From assembly GCA_949358305.1 (NCBI GenBank), contig OX442320.1, forward strand, positions 1,738,501 to 1,802,500: 64,000 nt of DNA, read 5' to 3'. Both the position numbers and the translations under genes were made by a program. The notes below the pieces were generated by a model. That model was not told the DNA's origin, ran no database searches, and saw nothing but the letters and a program-made list of their open reading frames with translations. Below, piece by piece: positions 1 to 11,190 of the stretch. The stretch comes from Strigamia acuminata. Taxonomy: Eukaryota > Arthropoda > Chilopoda > Geophilomorpha > Linotaeniidae. The first letter of the stretch is position 1. Every line of letters begins with the position of its first letter.

Positions 1-2679
1 CTTGTATGAGACGGGCGAATGTTGTACATTTCGCAATACTCATTGTAAATATCGGAAACGAATTGCTTTCCGTTATCGCTCACAATCTTTTTGGGGTGTC
101 CCCATCTGTTTGTAACAGATCTTAATTCTTGAACGCAGTTAGCGCTCGTGGCTTTGGTCAAAGCCTTAATTTCAACGAACTTGGTACAATTGTCAATAAT
201 GACAAAAATATACTGGTTTTGGGACCTTCCCGCGGGTTTTGGGCCCATCAAGTCCATGTTAATACATTCCCAAGGATTGGTCATGTTGTGGGGTGTGTAA
301 GGAGCTGCGTGCCTTTTCTGTTGAATAGGTTTGTACTGAGCACAGTGCGTGCAGCTTTTGACGTAGTTCCTGACACTTCTACTCATACCAGGCCAGAAAT
401 ATATTAAACGTGTTTTCTCAAGCGTCTTACTCATCCCAGCGTGACCGCTTAGGGGGTGGCCATGACAAGCGAAGAGTACTCGTTTTACGAGTGCACTGGG
501 TACAACGGCTTTAAAGCCATTTCCCGAATCGTTTAATTCCTCTTCGAACGAAGGGTTAAAATAGATGATCATTTGATCACCATCAACTTCTTTTTTGTCT
601 AAACAATAGTTTTTGACTTTGTTTTTCCATTCTTTTATTTCAGATTGTGGTATCCCAACAACCTTGTCATTCAATAAATATTCCCGAATGCGTTTGCATT
701 CAGTATCTAGTAACTGAGCATCTATTATTTCTCTCCGTGTAGGAGGGACTTCTTTAAGTACTTCAGTCAACGCACTGTACAAGGTTTCTTGTACTTCCTC
801 CCCCTCCCTTTCTTCAGAACATTCTTTAGAATTTTCTGAGAAATAGGAACGCACACTAGCCAAATATTCTCGTTTCTCCGGGGCACGATTTAATGAAACA
901 GAAGGATTTCCGTCCCACTCAGGCCAGTATTGTTTAATTTCAACAGGTTCCACATGATCACGAAGAGGAATGTCTTCCTCTGTTAGTGGGGCTCTAGAAA
1001 GTGCGTCTGCAACTTGGTTAGCAGCACCTTTTCGAAAAACAATTTTAAAATTTCCACATTGGATTCTTAAGGCCCATCGGCCAAATTTCCCAGATGGTTC
1101 AGGCGTTCGCATCAACCATTTTAGTGCTTCTGCATCTGACTCTAAAGTGAATGTACCATATTCGAGATATGGTTTAAATCGATCAATAGCCCACACGACT
1201 GCGAGACATTCGAGTTCCGGCGTTGTATAACGCTTCTCCGCTCCACGTAAAACTCTGCTTGCATAAGCTACAGGTCTGGGTACAGAAATGTTTTTCTGCT
1301 TCTTTTCATCGAATATATCGACGTCTTGGCAAAGGACAGCTCCTAAGCCTTCATGTGAAGCGTCAGTCATGACAACAAATGGCAAAGTCATATCTGGTTT
1401 GTGTAGACAATTGTCACCACATAGTAGCTCTTTAATTCTATTAAAAGCTTCTGTCTGCTCATCTCCCCATTCAAATGGAGTTTTCTCATTCATCATACGT
1501 GTGTATGGTGCGGCAATAGTTCCGTGATTTGGAACAAACTTCCTGAAGAAGTTAGTCATGCCGTGAAAGCGCTGAATGTCTTTAGCACACGTGGGGGTGG
1601 GAAATTTCATGATCGCCGATATTTTATCGGGATCACCGAAGAGACCTTCGGGTTTAATCCAGTGGCCCAAGAATTTTAATTCTGTACGCCCAAAACGAGA
1701 TTTCGCTTTATTTATTGTCATGTTGGCTTGGTTAAGCCTTTCCAAAACATCTCGAACATGTTTGAGATGATCATCCCAATTATCTGAATACACAATTACG
1801 TCATCCAAATAAACTAACGCGTAGTCTTGCAAAGCTGAGCCTAAAATGCCTTCCATCAGACGTTGGAAAGTACAAGGTGCATTGCAAAGGCCGAACGGCA
1901 TTCGCACAAATTGATAAGGGCCGTTTGGCGTATAAAACGCCGTCTTTGGACGATCTTCCTTACACATTTCGACTTGATAGTAACCTTTAACAAGGTCAAT
2001 AGATGTAAAATACTTTGCCGGACCAGTATTATGCAATAAAAGGTCAATACTTGGCATTTGTATTACTTCGACTTCAGTGATGGCATTTAGCCACCGGTAG
2101 TCAATGCACATCCTATACGAGCCGTCAGGCTTCGCAACAATGACGGGATGACTTATGAAGGGCTCTTTGGCCTTTTCAATGAGTCCATCCTGTTCCAATT
2201 CTGCAGCTAGTTTGGTCATAATGGCTCTCTTGGCCGGGTTATACATTCTATACTGCATTTTGGGCAATGATGCCCTTCTTTGAACTTAATACGATGTTGG
2301 GTCACGTTAGTGCACCCAACTTGATCACGAAATACATTCGGTATCGAGTTAACCACTTCGCGAAGTGCTAGTCTTTGTTCCGGAGTTGTTCCCCAATGTA
2401 ACATTGAGATGCTCCTGTATCCATGAGCGCAATGTAGGTGAGCCCACCAATTGTGATCTTCATTCGAGGATCATCTTTATTATTACCTAAAGTAATATTG
2501 TGCAAATTATTACCACCTACGACTCTGTTGAGTCGGCGGAGTCTACAGAATTTCTTCGTGTAGCATTTGTGTGGAAACAATGTCAGATTTTTTAATTGTT
2601 CTGTCATTTCTTGCAGATTTTCCTCTACTCCGCCACTATGACTAGTGGCTATTTCAAGACAAGTTGTGTCTACATCCAT
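1..2679 (-). pseudogene. pol: Gypsy B1 pol, degraded and partial (protease, RT, RNase H, integrase)
   Basis: This is the retrotransposon polyprotein that makes cDNA and integrates it. On the minus strand the protease motif ALMDTGASQ is at about 2415-2440. The reverse-transcriptase box YLDD is at 1800-1811, followed by RNase H ending in a VADALSRAP-like motif. The integrase zinc finger lies near 320-460, and the catalytic segments INMDLMGPKP and IVSDNGKQF lie near 255 and 60. From about 2260 down to base 1 the frame reads open and leaves the window. The protease frame stops at 2368. A second frame (2216-2404) then carries the pre-RT segment and loses frame near 2270, where RT resumes in another frame. 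The usual linker between protease and RT looks shortened. This is therefore a pseudogene with a deletion near 2400 and a frameshift near 2270. Confidence 0.85.
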
Positions 2680-2744
2680 AAATAAAGATTCCGATGTAGC
2701 ATTAGCTACTTCTGGGGGATGGAATAAACCTTCTTCCCCCGGAT

Positions 2745-4991
2745 CTAGTTTTTTGAACTAGTCGCACTTGAATCAGCAGATTCGGGCTTGATCAAAGTCT
2801 TGACCATTTCTGCCAACGAGTTAGTCAGCGAAGTTTGTAACTTATTTTCAAAAGTATTAAGTTTCGCATCAAGTTTAGCATCTAATGTTGCATCCAACAC
2901 TTCTTGAGTTATCCACCTATTATTAGGTCGTTTAGAAGTAGGATCCACAGTCGGGGAATCCGGCGTACTTCGTTTTTGCAACTCTTCAGAGTTGAAATTT
3001 GCACGTGATTTTAAATCTGGACATTCTCGACGCATGTGTCCTGGTTTCTTACAGTGGTAACAAACTAATTGACCACGTCTGGTCTGATCTACTACTCCAT
3101 TTATTAAATAAACGGCCTCGCATTCCTCAGGTGACTCTTCTTCACAAACATTAAGTTGTTCTTGTGAATCCAAAGTTAAAGTTTTAACATTTGTCTTTGG
3201 CTGAGGACGAGTGTCAGTTTTCCGAGGTGGGAAAACAATTGGATTGGAAATATTTTCCCTTGCTCCATTAGCTGTACGACTGTACAAGCCTTTATTTTTT
3301 GTTATAACGGCATAAATCTCTGTCAGAGGTAAATCCGCTATGCCTTGCGTATGCAAAAGCAAATCATTAGCAGGAGTTACACTCCCGATAAAAAGACAAC
3401 CAGCCCCTTTTGCATCAAGACTGTCTTGTAATATCCATAACTGGTAATATTTGTGCATAAAGTCGTAAAGACTTTCTGTTTCCAGTTGTTTCAACTTAGT
3501 TAGTTGGTTCGTCCGCTCTTGTCGAGTGGCTACAAACCGTTCTTTGAACGCCTGTTCAAATACTTCCCAAGATATGAAATCTTCTCTCCGTTCATGAAAC
3601 CAACCATGCGCTTGCTCGGTTAAATAACCGGCCACGCCTTTAACAAGCATGTCATCGAGTGACATGTTTCGCAGGAAAGCGACATTTTTTACAATATTGA
3701 GAAAGCGTTCGCTTTCTTCTGCTTTTCCGGAGAATACAGGGATATCTGGTGGTTTCAAACAGTTAGTTTGAGGGACAGTGGCGGAACTTTTTCCTGCCTG
3801 CATCAACTTGTGCATGGTCGTGGCAATTGACGCGAGGTCATCAGCCGTCATTCCAAAGCTACTGGGGGGGCGCGAGTTGTCGTTTGACGACCCGCCATTG
3901 TTTGGTTGACTCGAGTTATTTTGACTTGAGCCACCACTATTAGGGTTGAAATTATTCGACCTTCCTTGATTTGACCTACCGTGGTTACCAAAGTTCGAAT
4001 GGTTATTCGAATTGCCTCGGTTTCCATAATTCGAATGATTATTAGAATTACCCTGATTGTCAAAATTCGAACGGTTGTTCGAACCTTCTTGATTACCAAA
4101 ATTCGGACGATAGTTCGAATTACCTGGCGTACCTCGATTCAAATAGTTATTTGAATTTCCTGGAGTTCCAGTAGAAGGATTATTTAAATCATTCGGATTA
4201 TTTGGGTTATTCGAGTTCGGAGGAACTGGATGACCCCTTTGCATGTTAGGTGCTGGACTAGAATTGTTTGCAAATCTAGAATTTGGGTCAAAACGGCGGT
4301 TTGGACCTCTTGTCGCACCTAAATTTGGGTTCAAATTTCCAGCGAGATTCGGACAACTATTTGATCCGTTTGGAAAACTTGGATTAGGGTTGGCCATATT
4401 AGGCGGACCCAAATTCGCTCTGTTGAACGTATTCTCAAAGTTCTCTGGATTTGTAAATCCTCTTTGTTGGTTGCGAGCGAAGTTATTCGCTCGTAATCGT
4501 TGTTGGAAAGCGCGATTAAAATCTCCTGGTGTCAAATTCGACTGATCTTGACGAGGAGGTTGTGCATTTTTATTTCTATATCTAGAAATAGGCGTCGAAG
4601 GAGTGGGACTAAAATTATTTAATCTTTGGCTGGCTGGGGAATGGGATTGCTCCGACGTAGCACGAGGCGCGTGTACAAAATCTAACACTTCGGTCAAAGA
4701 TCTAAATTGGTTTGGGTTCAAACCGTGATCCTGACAAAATAATAGACCGCCTCGGCCTAAATGAGAACCTTCAGGAATGCATTCCTCTTCTCCAGGCGGA
4801 GTAGGTTCACGTGGAGCCCTATTCTCTCCAGATGGTCCGGCTGTTTCATTTGAAACGCCATTATGGACCGCGTGGTTTTCCACTTCTTCAGTTCCATTAG
4901 GAACAGGTATAAACCCGGATAGATTCATTCCACCGGTCAAACAAGTTCTTTCCTTACCACGGGTGTTCATGTGATGCTGGTTATTAGTCAT
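2745..4991 (-). CDS. gag: Gypsy B1 Gag capsid/nucleocapsid protein
   Basis: The predicted structural protein has 748 residues and would form the cytoplasmic particle that packages element RNA. The start is the ATG at 4991, and no longer ATG-initiated frame precedes it. Residues about 1-250 are rich in P, N and S. Residues about 250-375 are a low-complexity stretch of repeated GNSNNRSNF-like units, which suggests slippage or duplication. A gag capsid-like helical region follows (about 395-560, including QAHGWFHERREDF). A single CCHC zinc knuckle, CYHCKKPGHMRREC, starts near residue 644, and a helical C-terminal tail (DATLDAKLDAKLN) follows. The frame is unbroken although the adjacent pol is broken. 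It lies just upstream of pol in a different frame. Zinc knuckle plus context make Gag nearly certain; limits of the capsid domain are estimated. Confidence 0.88.
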   Translation of the reverse strand: MTNNQHHMNTRGKERTCLTGGMNLSGFIPVPNGTEEVENHAVHNGVSNETAGPSGENRAPREPTPPGEEECIPEGSHLGRGGLLFCQDHGLNPNQFRSLTEVLDFVHAPRATSEQSHSPASQRLNNFSPTPSTPISRYRNKNAQPPRQDQSNLTPGDFNRAFQQRLRANNFARNQQRGFTNPENFENTFNRANLGPPNMANPNPSFPNGSNSCPNLAGNLNPNLGATRGPNRRFDPNSRFANNSSPAPNMQRGHPVPPNSNNPNNPNDLNNPSTGTPGNSNNYLNRGTPGNSNYRPNFGNQEGSNNRSNFDNQGNSNNHSNYGNRGNSNNHSNFGNHGRSNQGRSNNFNPNSGGSSQNNSSQPNNGGSSNDNSRPPSSFGMTADDLASIATTMHKLMQAGKSSATVPQTNCLKPPDIPVFSGKAEESERFLNIVKNVAFLRNMSLDDMLVKGVAGYLTEQAHGWFHERREDFISWEVFEQAFKERFVATRQERTNQLTKLKQLETESLYDFMHKYYQLWILQDSLDAKGAGCLFIGSVTPANDLLLHTQGIADLPLTEIYAVITKNKGLYSRTANGARENISNPIVFPPRKTDTRPQPKTNVKTLTLDSQEQLNVCEEESPEECEAVYLINGVVDQTRRGQLVCYHCKKPGHMRRECPDLKSRANFNSEELQKRSTPDSPTVDPTSKRPNNRWITQEVLDATLDAKLDAKLNTFENKLQTSLTNSLAEMVKTLIKPESADSSATSSKN

Positions 4992-5259
4992 AACTAAACT
5001 TAAAACTAAAAAAATTTCCTAAGTCTGAGAGATAACGATGAAGTTGCAAACGTTCAGGAGGATCGCAAACGAAGCAGTGGTCACACTAGTTCGAAAGGAA
5101 GTAAGGGTACTTCGATACACCTCTCTGATTGGTCAAGTATCAACGCTAGTCTCGCGAGAGTCCAATCTCGTCCGAGATTGGTGGAAATCATCAAGTTCGT
5201 GGAACCGTAATCTTGGCAGATTCCGGTGTTATGACGTAGTCACCAAACAAAATGGATAC
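4992..5259 (-). other. Gypsy B1 leader, gag-proximal part
   Basis: This is untranslated leader between the B1 gag start and the insertion point of gypsy A1. The last four bases (5256-5259, ATAC) are one copy of the A1 target duplication. A short plus-strand frame here (5038-5295) runs into the A1 LTR and shows no recognisable feature. The leader resumes at 20256. Confidence 0.65.
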
Positions 5260-5729
5260 TGTTACGTGGCCAACTGGCCAATAATGACCACGTAACTTAT
5301 AACTATTTTGATGAACATCATTTAATAACTAAGAGTGAAATGAACAGGAGTCAGAGTTTAGGTTGAAATATAAACTATGTTCTTTTATTCTTTAATTACA
5401 AAACATAAACTTAATTGAAATCATAAAACTAAACCTAAAACTAAAGTAAACATTAAGACTGAAGACATGAATAACACCTTCTTTCTTATTTGCAAACTAA
5501 TCATGCCATATACTGGCTGAAACATTAATCATTAGAAGTCCTGGGAAGACTGAGGTCCAAGAGTCAAAGTGCCTCTTTTATACCCAAGTCACCCCCCTGA
5601 GTTAGTTCTAATTGACTCGCCCGTGATGTCACCATCACGTACGCAGTCTAGTGATAGATTTTGACAACTCTAATAACATTTGTGCTGGTTTGAGACGGTC
5701 GGCAGACGACGCGACTCAACCGCATGACA
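5260..5729 (-). repeat. Gypsy A1 3' LTR
   Basis: This 470-bp LTR reads TGTCATGCGG...ACGTAACA on the minus strand. It matches 19782-20251 at every base I compared, and matches 25258-25727 with scattered differences. A TATA box TATAAAAG (complement of 5575-5582) lies in a GGG-TATAAAAG-AGGC context. A purine-rich PPT (AAAAGAGGGAG on the minus strand) immediately precedes the LTR at about 5730-5742. Confidence 0.92.
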
Positions 5730-5742
5730 ACTCCCTCTTTTA
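5730..5742 (-). other. Gypsy A1 polypurine tract
   Basis: Read on the minus strand this is a purine run (AAAAGAGGGAG) directly before the TG of the 3' LTR. It is the expected primer for plus-strand cDNA. Confidence 0.75.
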
Positions 5743-6519
5743 GTTTTTTGGTCTCCAAAAACCAAAGCAATCAAAATTTTAAGCTACCCTCGTGTTATTC
5801 ATTCTAATAATCCTTATTTTAACACTAAAATTACGAGTCATTCCCATGTGTTATTCATATCTTCATGTCATTTAGTCATAAATAAAATTCACAAAAGAAA
5901 ATTTCAATGTCAATCGATACATTTCAATACGCATTAATTATTCATAATAACACTTTTTGGATTTTCTCATCTACATTATATTACTTTTTTTTTCTGGTTT
6001 TCAACATTTTTCTATATAAAATTACAAAATTCACATTTTAAATGAAAATAAGCAAAACAAAATCAAATTACAAATTAAAATTTACACCGGAGGTCTAAGT
6101 TTTTCGGTCTCCTCCTTGAATGGCTCCAATGCCTTTTGGGCCAGTTCATACAAGATGCGATGGCGCAGATGAATTGGGTGCGCGTGACGCATCCAATCAC
6201 GGTCGATTATGTATCTCAAGTTGATTCCAGTTGAATTCCAACTTAATATCCAATCTGTCTATTGTAGCTATTGTTCAAATTATTAAGTCTAAACTTATTA
6301 AATATTCAATGTGAAAAATTCCTAAGTTAATAATTTCAGTGCAGCTTCAAATAATCACGTTGAATTCGTCTCAAATTTCCGCATTCCTAATTTTTAATTC
6401 AATTATTCCACAACAATACCTACTTTCACACGAAAACTCGTTGAAATGAAGTTTGTTAAGACTTAAATCAGGCTTTGTCTCAGGTCGCTACAATTTACTT
6501 GTGCTTTCTTTGACACAAC
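5743..6519 (-). other. Gypsy A1 3' region with a 59-codon open frame
   Basis: The stretch between the pol stop (6520) and the PPT is AT-rich. Minus-strand positions 6258-6082 form an open frame of 58 residues plus stop, without an ATG at its left limit; an internal ATG gives 37 residues. The predicted peptide is charged and helical (DWMRHAHPIHLRHRILYEL, then FKEETEKL). Its base composition is more coding-like than its AT-rich surroundings. A CAATAG acceptor-like site directly precedes it and a GTAGGT donor-like site lies upstream. It may be a small 3' exon or a chance frame. Confidence 0.4.
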
Positions 6520-9500
6520 CTAATAAAATGTGGTGTAATCGCGTCGATCCTGCTTTCGTAGGCGGCGTGACCGGAAACTGCCAATTTCAGGCGGTCGCGC
6601 GTGCGCGTCGTTGTCAACCGCACTTGCGACACCTGGTGACGGTTTCGGTAGTTGATTTTTCTCACTTTTCGCCGGAAGTTCATTCTCGAATAGGCCTCGT
6701 AATGATATTTGGTCATCATCGTCGATGAAACGTTCCGTTGCCGCAGAAACAGGTTTGTTTGACGAATTTTCGTTGTTTTTCGTGACTATTTCATTCTGTT
6801 TGTCTGTTTCTGTCAAATCCTCGGCAAATGTAACCTTTTTAGATGTTAAAGGTTTCATGATGTCATCTGAGATTTCTTCTCTTGCCTTGTATGGTTTTAA
6901 TCGCTCTATGTTTACAATATCCATTTTCTTACCTGACGAACTTCGAATTTCGTAATCATTTGGTGCTGTTCTTCGCACTATCTCATATGGACCAGAGAAT
7001 TGTGGCAGGAGTTTCTCGCTCAAACCAACCTTTCTATTTGGTGTTTTCAAATATACTAGCTCTCCTGGATCGAATTCCACATGTACTCTGTCCAAATCAA
7101 AGCGTTTCTTGCTTTTTTCACCTTGTTCTTGTATCCGTTCATTAGAAATTCTCCTTGCCTCCCTGATAAATCTGGAAGTACGCAAAGTGAATTCTTTTCG
7201 AGGAAGGTTTAAGTTGACATCCACGTTGAGATCAGCTTCATAGCCTCGCATTAAATAATAAGGGGTATAACCTGTTGTTTCATGGACTCCAGTATTATAA
7301 GAGAAAAGAAGAAATGGCAAAAATTCATCCCAATCCGTGTGATCTTTATTTACATAATTCTGCAACATTTTTGCTAATGTTGCATTAAATCTTTCCGTGA
7401 GCCCATTTGTTCTTGGATGGTATCCGGAAGTGTTCTTGTGGACGGATTTGAATAATGCAGATATCTCTTTAATCATCTCATTTCTGTATTCTGTTCCCTT
7501 ATCACTCAAAATCTCTCGTGGGCTTCCTTCTTTCACCATGACTTCATAAACAAGTGCTTTCGCTGCTTCAAGAGCTGTGCAAGCTGGTGCTGCTCTAGCT
7601 ATTGCAGTGCGTGACAAATAATCCGTAATAATGAAAACATACTTGTTTCCTGTATCAGATGTTGGAAAACTTCCTAATGTGTCTATGGCGACTCTTTCAA
7701 ACGGTCTCGACACTGTCGACCACGGTTGCATCAATCCTTTTGGTGGCGTTGTCATAGTTTTTGCACTTGCACACGATGAACATGAGAGTACGTGATTCCT
7801 CACGTCCCTATAGATCTTAGGCCAGAAGAATCTTGTTCTTATTCTCTTCCACGTTTTGTTAAGGCCTAAATGAGCTCCTGTAAGACCGTCATGCATTTCA
7901 ACTAATACGCACCTGCGTAAATGCTGCGGAACATACAACAATTCTTCCGTGTTTAAGGAATCAAATTTCTTCTTCTTAAACAATGTATCGCCTTGAAGTA
8001 CGAATTGCTTTAGCGTTCGTCTTCTGTTGCGCGGAAGTTGCTCATTTTTCTGCAAGGTTGTGATGATTTCCAAAATCTTCTGATCTTTGCGCTGCTCAGC
8101 AGGCAAATTGAGATTCTCGAGAGCCAGTGAAGGAATTTCTATGATTTCTTCTCCACCAACCTCTTCTGGAATTCTACTTAATGCATCGGCATCTGTGTGT
8201 TTCTTGCCCGACTTATGCAGTACATCATAATCGTAATCAACCAATTGCAGACTCCATCGTGCTAACCTACCATTTGGATTCTTGACGCTTTTCAGCCATT
8301 GAAGGGCTGAATGGTCCGTGATGATGGTAAACTTCTTTCCGTACAAGTAAGGTCGATACTTCTCTATGCCGAACAATATGGCGAGACATTCTCTTTCCGT
8401 CGCGGTATAGTTCTGTTCGGCTTGGCTCAGCAACCTACTTGCATAGCATATAACATGCTCCTGATTATTGATCTTCTGCTTCAGGATAGCTCCAAGACCG
8501 TAAGCACTAGCGTCCGTCGATATTATAAATGGCTGTGCGAAATTGGGGTGAGCCAGCACAGGTACCGTTACCAAAGCTGTTCTTAGTCGCTTAAATGCTT
8601 CTTCATGAGGCGGTCCCCAGTCGAATTTCTCGTCTTTCTTCGTAAGGTTGACCAAGGGTTTGGAAATATCAGCAAATCCTAAAATGAATTTTCTATAATA
8701 TGAACACAAACCCAAAAATCCCCTTAATTGTTTGACATTTAGTGGCACCGGAAATTTTGCCACAGACTCGAGATTTCGTGGATCTGGTGAAACGCCCTCT
8801 GAATCAATTACATGTCCGAGATACCGGATGGTATTGGTCCCGAAAGTACATTTACTCAGCTTCACCTTCAAATTCGCAATTCGCAGTTTTTCGAAAACTG
8901 AGTCCAAGTCTTGTAAATGTTGTTCAAATGTTTTAGAAAAAATTATAAGGTCGTCAAGATAGGCTATACAGACCTTTCCCAGGAGGTTGCCCAATACTTT
9001 ATTCATCAATTTTTGAAACGCAGCTGGGCTATTACATAACCCCATTCCGAGGACGTTAAATTCATAGTGTCCGGTTGAAGTGGTGAACGCTGTCTTCTCT
9101 CGGTCTTGTTCATTTATTTCAACTTGATGGTATCCTTGGATTAAATCCATCATCGAGAAAAACTGGGCCCCTGCTAGTTGATCTAAAGTGTCATCTATTC
9201 TAGGTAGTGGGTACACCATTTTCTTTGTAATTGCGTTCAACCTCCTCCAATCAACACAAAACCTCCATTTGCCGTCTCTTTTCTTGATGAGCAAGACTGG
9301 CGCGCTCCAAGGACTTTCCGATTCCCTAATGACTCCTTGTTCTAACAATTTCCTTGTTTCCTCAGCTTCTACTTCTTTTTCTGCGATTGATCGTCTATAC
9401 GGCTGCAAGTGAATAGGATCATGGTCACCTGTATCTATCTTGTGGCTAAAGTTGGTTACTCTTCCTAAATCTGTATCTGAAATGGCAAACCTGTCCTTAT

Positions 9501-10320
9501 TCTTTTGGAGTAGCTGCTTTATCTGCTCTTGTTGACTCTTATTCATCTTATCTTTGGCTATTGAAGAGTCAAAGTCAAAGCAATGTGCTTGCTTTTCATC
9601 CAACCCTCCAATGCCTTTGGCAGTTGGGGAGTTAGAGTCAAAGCAATTTACTTGTTTTTCATCAAACAACCCAATTTCAATAATATAATGTGCCTTACCA
9701 ATCGCAGACTTCTCCTGTAGAAATATGGACTTTGATGTTGGATTTGCCACTCGAATTACGCCTTTGCCGTTCTCAAATTTCGTCAATGTCTTGCAACAGA
9801 GAATTCCGAACCTATCGATTACATTACCTAAAGGTTCCAAAAACATTTCTGTTGTCAAAGCTGTACTTAAATTAACTGGAACTACACATTCGTGCATTGG
9901 TGGAATTGCTATATTTTTTGTCACTCTTGCTACATAATTCTGATCCACGTACGTCTTATTCATCGGGAAAACTGCTTCTACTCCACTATTTCGGCCCACA
10001 AAGATTTTTTGTAAGTCATAATCGACAACACATCTCGCAAATGTCATAAATGGGTCACCCAATAAAAGCTGGTAATTGAAATCCTTAACTATTAAAACTT
10101 CAACTGCATACTGCAATTGTCCTATGTGAATGTTCAAATTTATCTTGCCCACTGGAGTTATTAAGTCATTACCTATTCCTCGCAATCTAATGTTTGGCGT
10201 AGGCGTGTAATTCAACTGCAAAGCTTCTGCTATTTCTTCACTCAAAAGGTTACTTTTTGCTCCAGTGTCCATGACTGCCTTTATTTCCAAATTTTTTACA
10301 ATTACTGGGATTTCCAACAA
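6520..10320 (-). CDS. pol: Gypsy A1 Pol polyprotein
   Basis: The product is a protease, reverse transcriptase, RNase H and integrase polyprotein of about 1266 residues, counted from a TTG at 10320. The frame is open further upstream and overlaps the end of gag near 10428, so the true product is probably a Gag-Pol fusion made by -1 frameshifting; GGAAAAC precedes the gag stop. The protease motif MDTGAKS is at residue 17. The RT has LGMGLCNSPAAF and the catalytic YLDD at 454-457. RNase H has STDASAYGLGA and ends in DADALSRIP. The integrase has an HHCC finger ending CSSCASAK and catalytic D880, D940 and E976, giving the expected D-35-E spacing. A basic, disordered C-terminal tail follows. No internal stop is seen, so this reading frame is intact although gag upstream is split. 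Confidence 0.93.
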   Translation of the reverse strand: MLEIPVIVKNLEIKAVMDTGAKSNLLSEEIAEALQLNYTPTPNIRLRGIGNDLITPVGKINLNIHIGQLQYAVEVLIVKDFNYQLLLGDPFMTFARCVVDYDLQKIFVGRNSGVEAVFPMNKTYVDQNYVARVTKNIAIPPMHECVVPVNLSTALTTEMFLEPLGNVIDRFGILCCKTLTKFENGKGVIRVANPTSKSIFLQEKSAIGKAHYIIEIGLFDEKQVNCFDSNSPTAKGIGGLDEKQAHCFDFDSSIAKDKMNKSQQEQIKQLLQKNKDRFAISDTDLGRVTNFSHKIDTGDHDPIHLQPYRRSIAEKEVEAEETRKLLEQGVIRESESPWSAPVLLIKKRDGKWRFCVDWRRLNAITKKMVYPLPRIDDTLDQLAGAQFFSMMDLIQGYHQVEINEQDREKTAFTTSTGHYEFNVLGMGLCNSPAAFQKLMNKVLGNLLGKVCIAYLDDLIIFSKTFEQHLQDLDSVFEKLRIANLKVKLSKCTFGTNTIRYLGHVIDSEGVSPDPRNLESVAKFPVPLNVKQLRGFLGLCSYYRKFILGFADISKPLVNLTKKDEKFDWGPPHEEAFKRLRTALVTVPVLAHPNFAQPFIISTDASAYGLGAILKQKINNQEHVICYASRLLSQAEQNYTATERECLAILFGIEKYRPYLYGKKFTIITDHSALQWLKSVKNPNGRLARWSLQLVDYDYDVLHKSGKKHTDADALSRIPEEVGGEEIIEIPSLALENLNLPAEQRKDQKILEIITTLQKNEQLPRNRRRTLKQFVLQGDTLFKKKKFDSLNTEELLYVPQHLRRCVLVEMHDGLTGAHLGLNKTWKRIRTRFFWPKIYRDVRNHVLSCSSCASAKTMTTPPKGLMQPWSTVSRPFERVAIDTLGSFPTSDTGNKYVFIITDYLSRTAIARAAPACTALEAAKALVYEVMVKEGSPREILSDKGTEYRNEMIKEISALFKSVHKNTSGYHPRTNGLTERFNATLAKMLQNYVNKDHTDWDEFLPFLLFSYNTGVHETTGYTPYYLMRGYEADLNVDVNLNLPRKEFTLRTSRFIREARRISNERIQEQGEKSKKRFDLDRVHVEFDPGELVYLKTPNRKVGLSEKLLPQFSGPYEIVRRTAPNDYEIRSSSGKKMDIVNIERLKPYKAREEISDDIMKPLTSKKVTFAEDLTETDKQNEIVTKNNENSSNKPVSAATERFIDDDDQISLRGLFENELPAKSEKNQLPKPSPGVASAVDNDAHARPPEIGSFRSRRLRKQDRRDYTTFY

Positions 10321-10427
10321 TGACTCCGAAATTTTTACGTCGATTATAGTGATGTTATCCTTTTTCCATCTTCTCTTCTTCTTCTTACTTCTATTTGGAT
10401 GGTAACAATTTCTCTGTGGCCGTTCAG

Positions 10428-11190
10428 CTAGTTTTCCGTCTGTTGTTGCGTGTTAACTGTAGGATTAGGATCTTCTCTTCTACGTCTTCTTGGTCTTCCT
10501 GCATTACCACCTCTATCCTGTTGGTATCTTGGTGGATTATAGAACTCGCAACTAAAATGATGATAGCATCCGCACGAACGAGTATTATTATCATTACTAT
10601 TGTTGTTATTATTAGTATTGTAATTTTGACCACCACCTCTATTAATACTTCCTTGAAAATTCTTGTATTGAAAATTCTGACCTCTTTGCTTCATTGGTGC
10701 ATACCACCGGCTTCCTATTAAGATGGGTACTTCAGGCTCCGGATCCTCTGTCTCAAAAGCTAATACCTGTTGCCTCAACCTTGCATTCTCAGCTAAAAGC
10801 TCATCGTGGGTTAATGGGGTTACTACAGTTCCACTCAGTTTACCTGCTGTTACTGGAGTCACCTTTTCGTCCACTACCTTTTTGAAAAGTGACAGCAGCA
10901 CATCCGTTGGATCCTTGACTTTCATAGTCTCATACAACTTAAGTCTTTGTTCCATCTCTGCCAGTTTAGTCGGGAATACTGTCACCATCATTTGCTGCAT
11001 TGCCGGCTTCAAACCTTGGTAAACATAATTAATTTTTTGTCCTTCAGTAAGTGCCGGCAACACAAAAGCACATTCGGCCAAGACTTTCTTCATATAGGCA
11101 TCTGCTGTTCCTTCTGTGTGTTTCATGAAGTGAAGAGTATTTAAAACATTTTCCTGGCCCCTACGAAACTTTTTTTCAAGTTGTGGTTTC
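10428..11190 (-). pseudogene. gag: Gypsy A1 gag, 3' part, separated from its start by copia-1
   Basis: The minus-strand frame begins at the copia-1 junction (WKPQLEKKFRRGQ...) and ends at the stop at 10428. It encodes the second half of a retrotransposon capsid (AYMKKVLAECAFVLPAL, then YQGLKPAMQQMM) and a basic C-terminus with cysteine-containing CGCYHHFSC, an atypical nucleocapsid without a clear CCHC knuckle. The frame read upstream of 11190 is copia-1 LTR, not gag. The uninterrupted version is at 23532-24628. TSD copy GTTTC is at 11186-11190. Confidence 0.88.
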
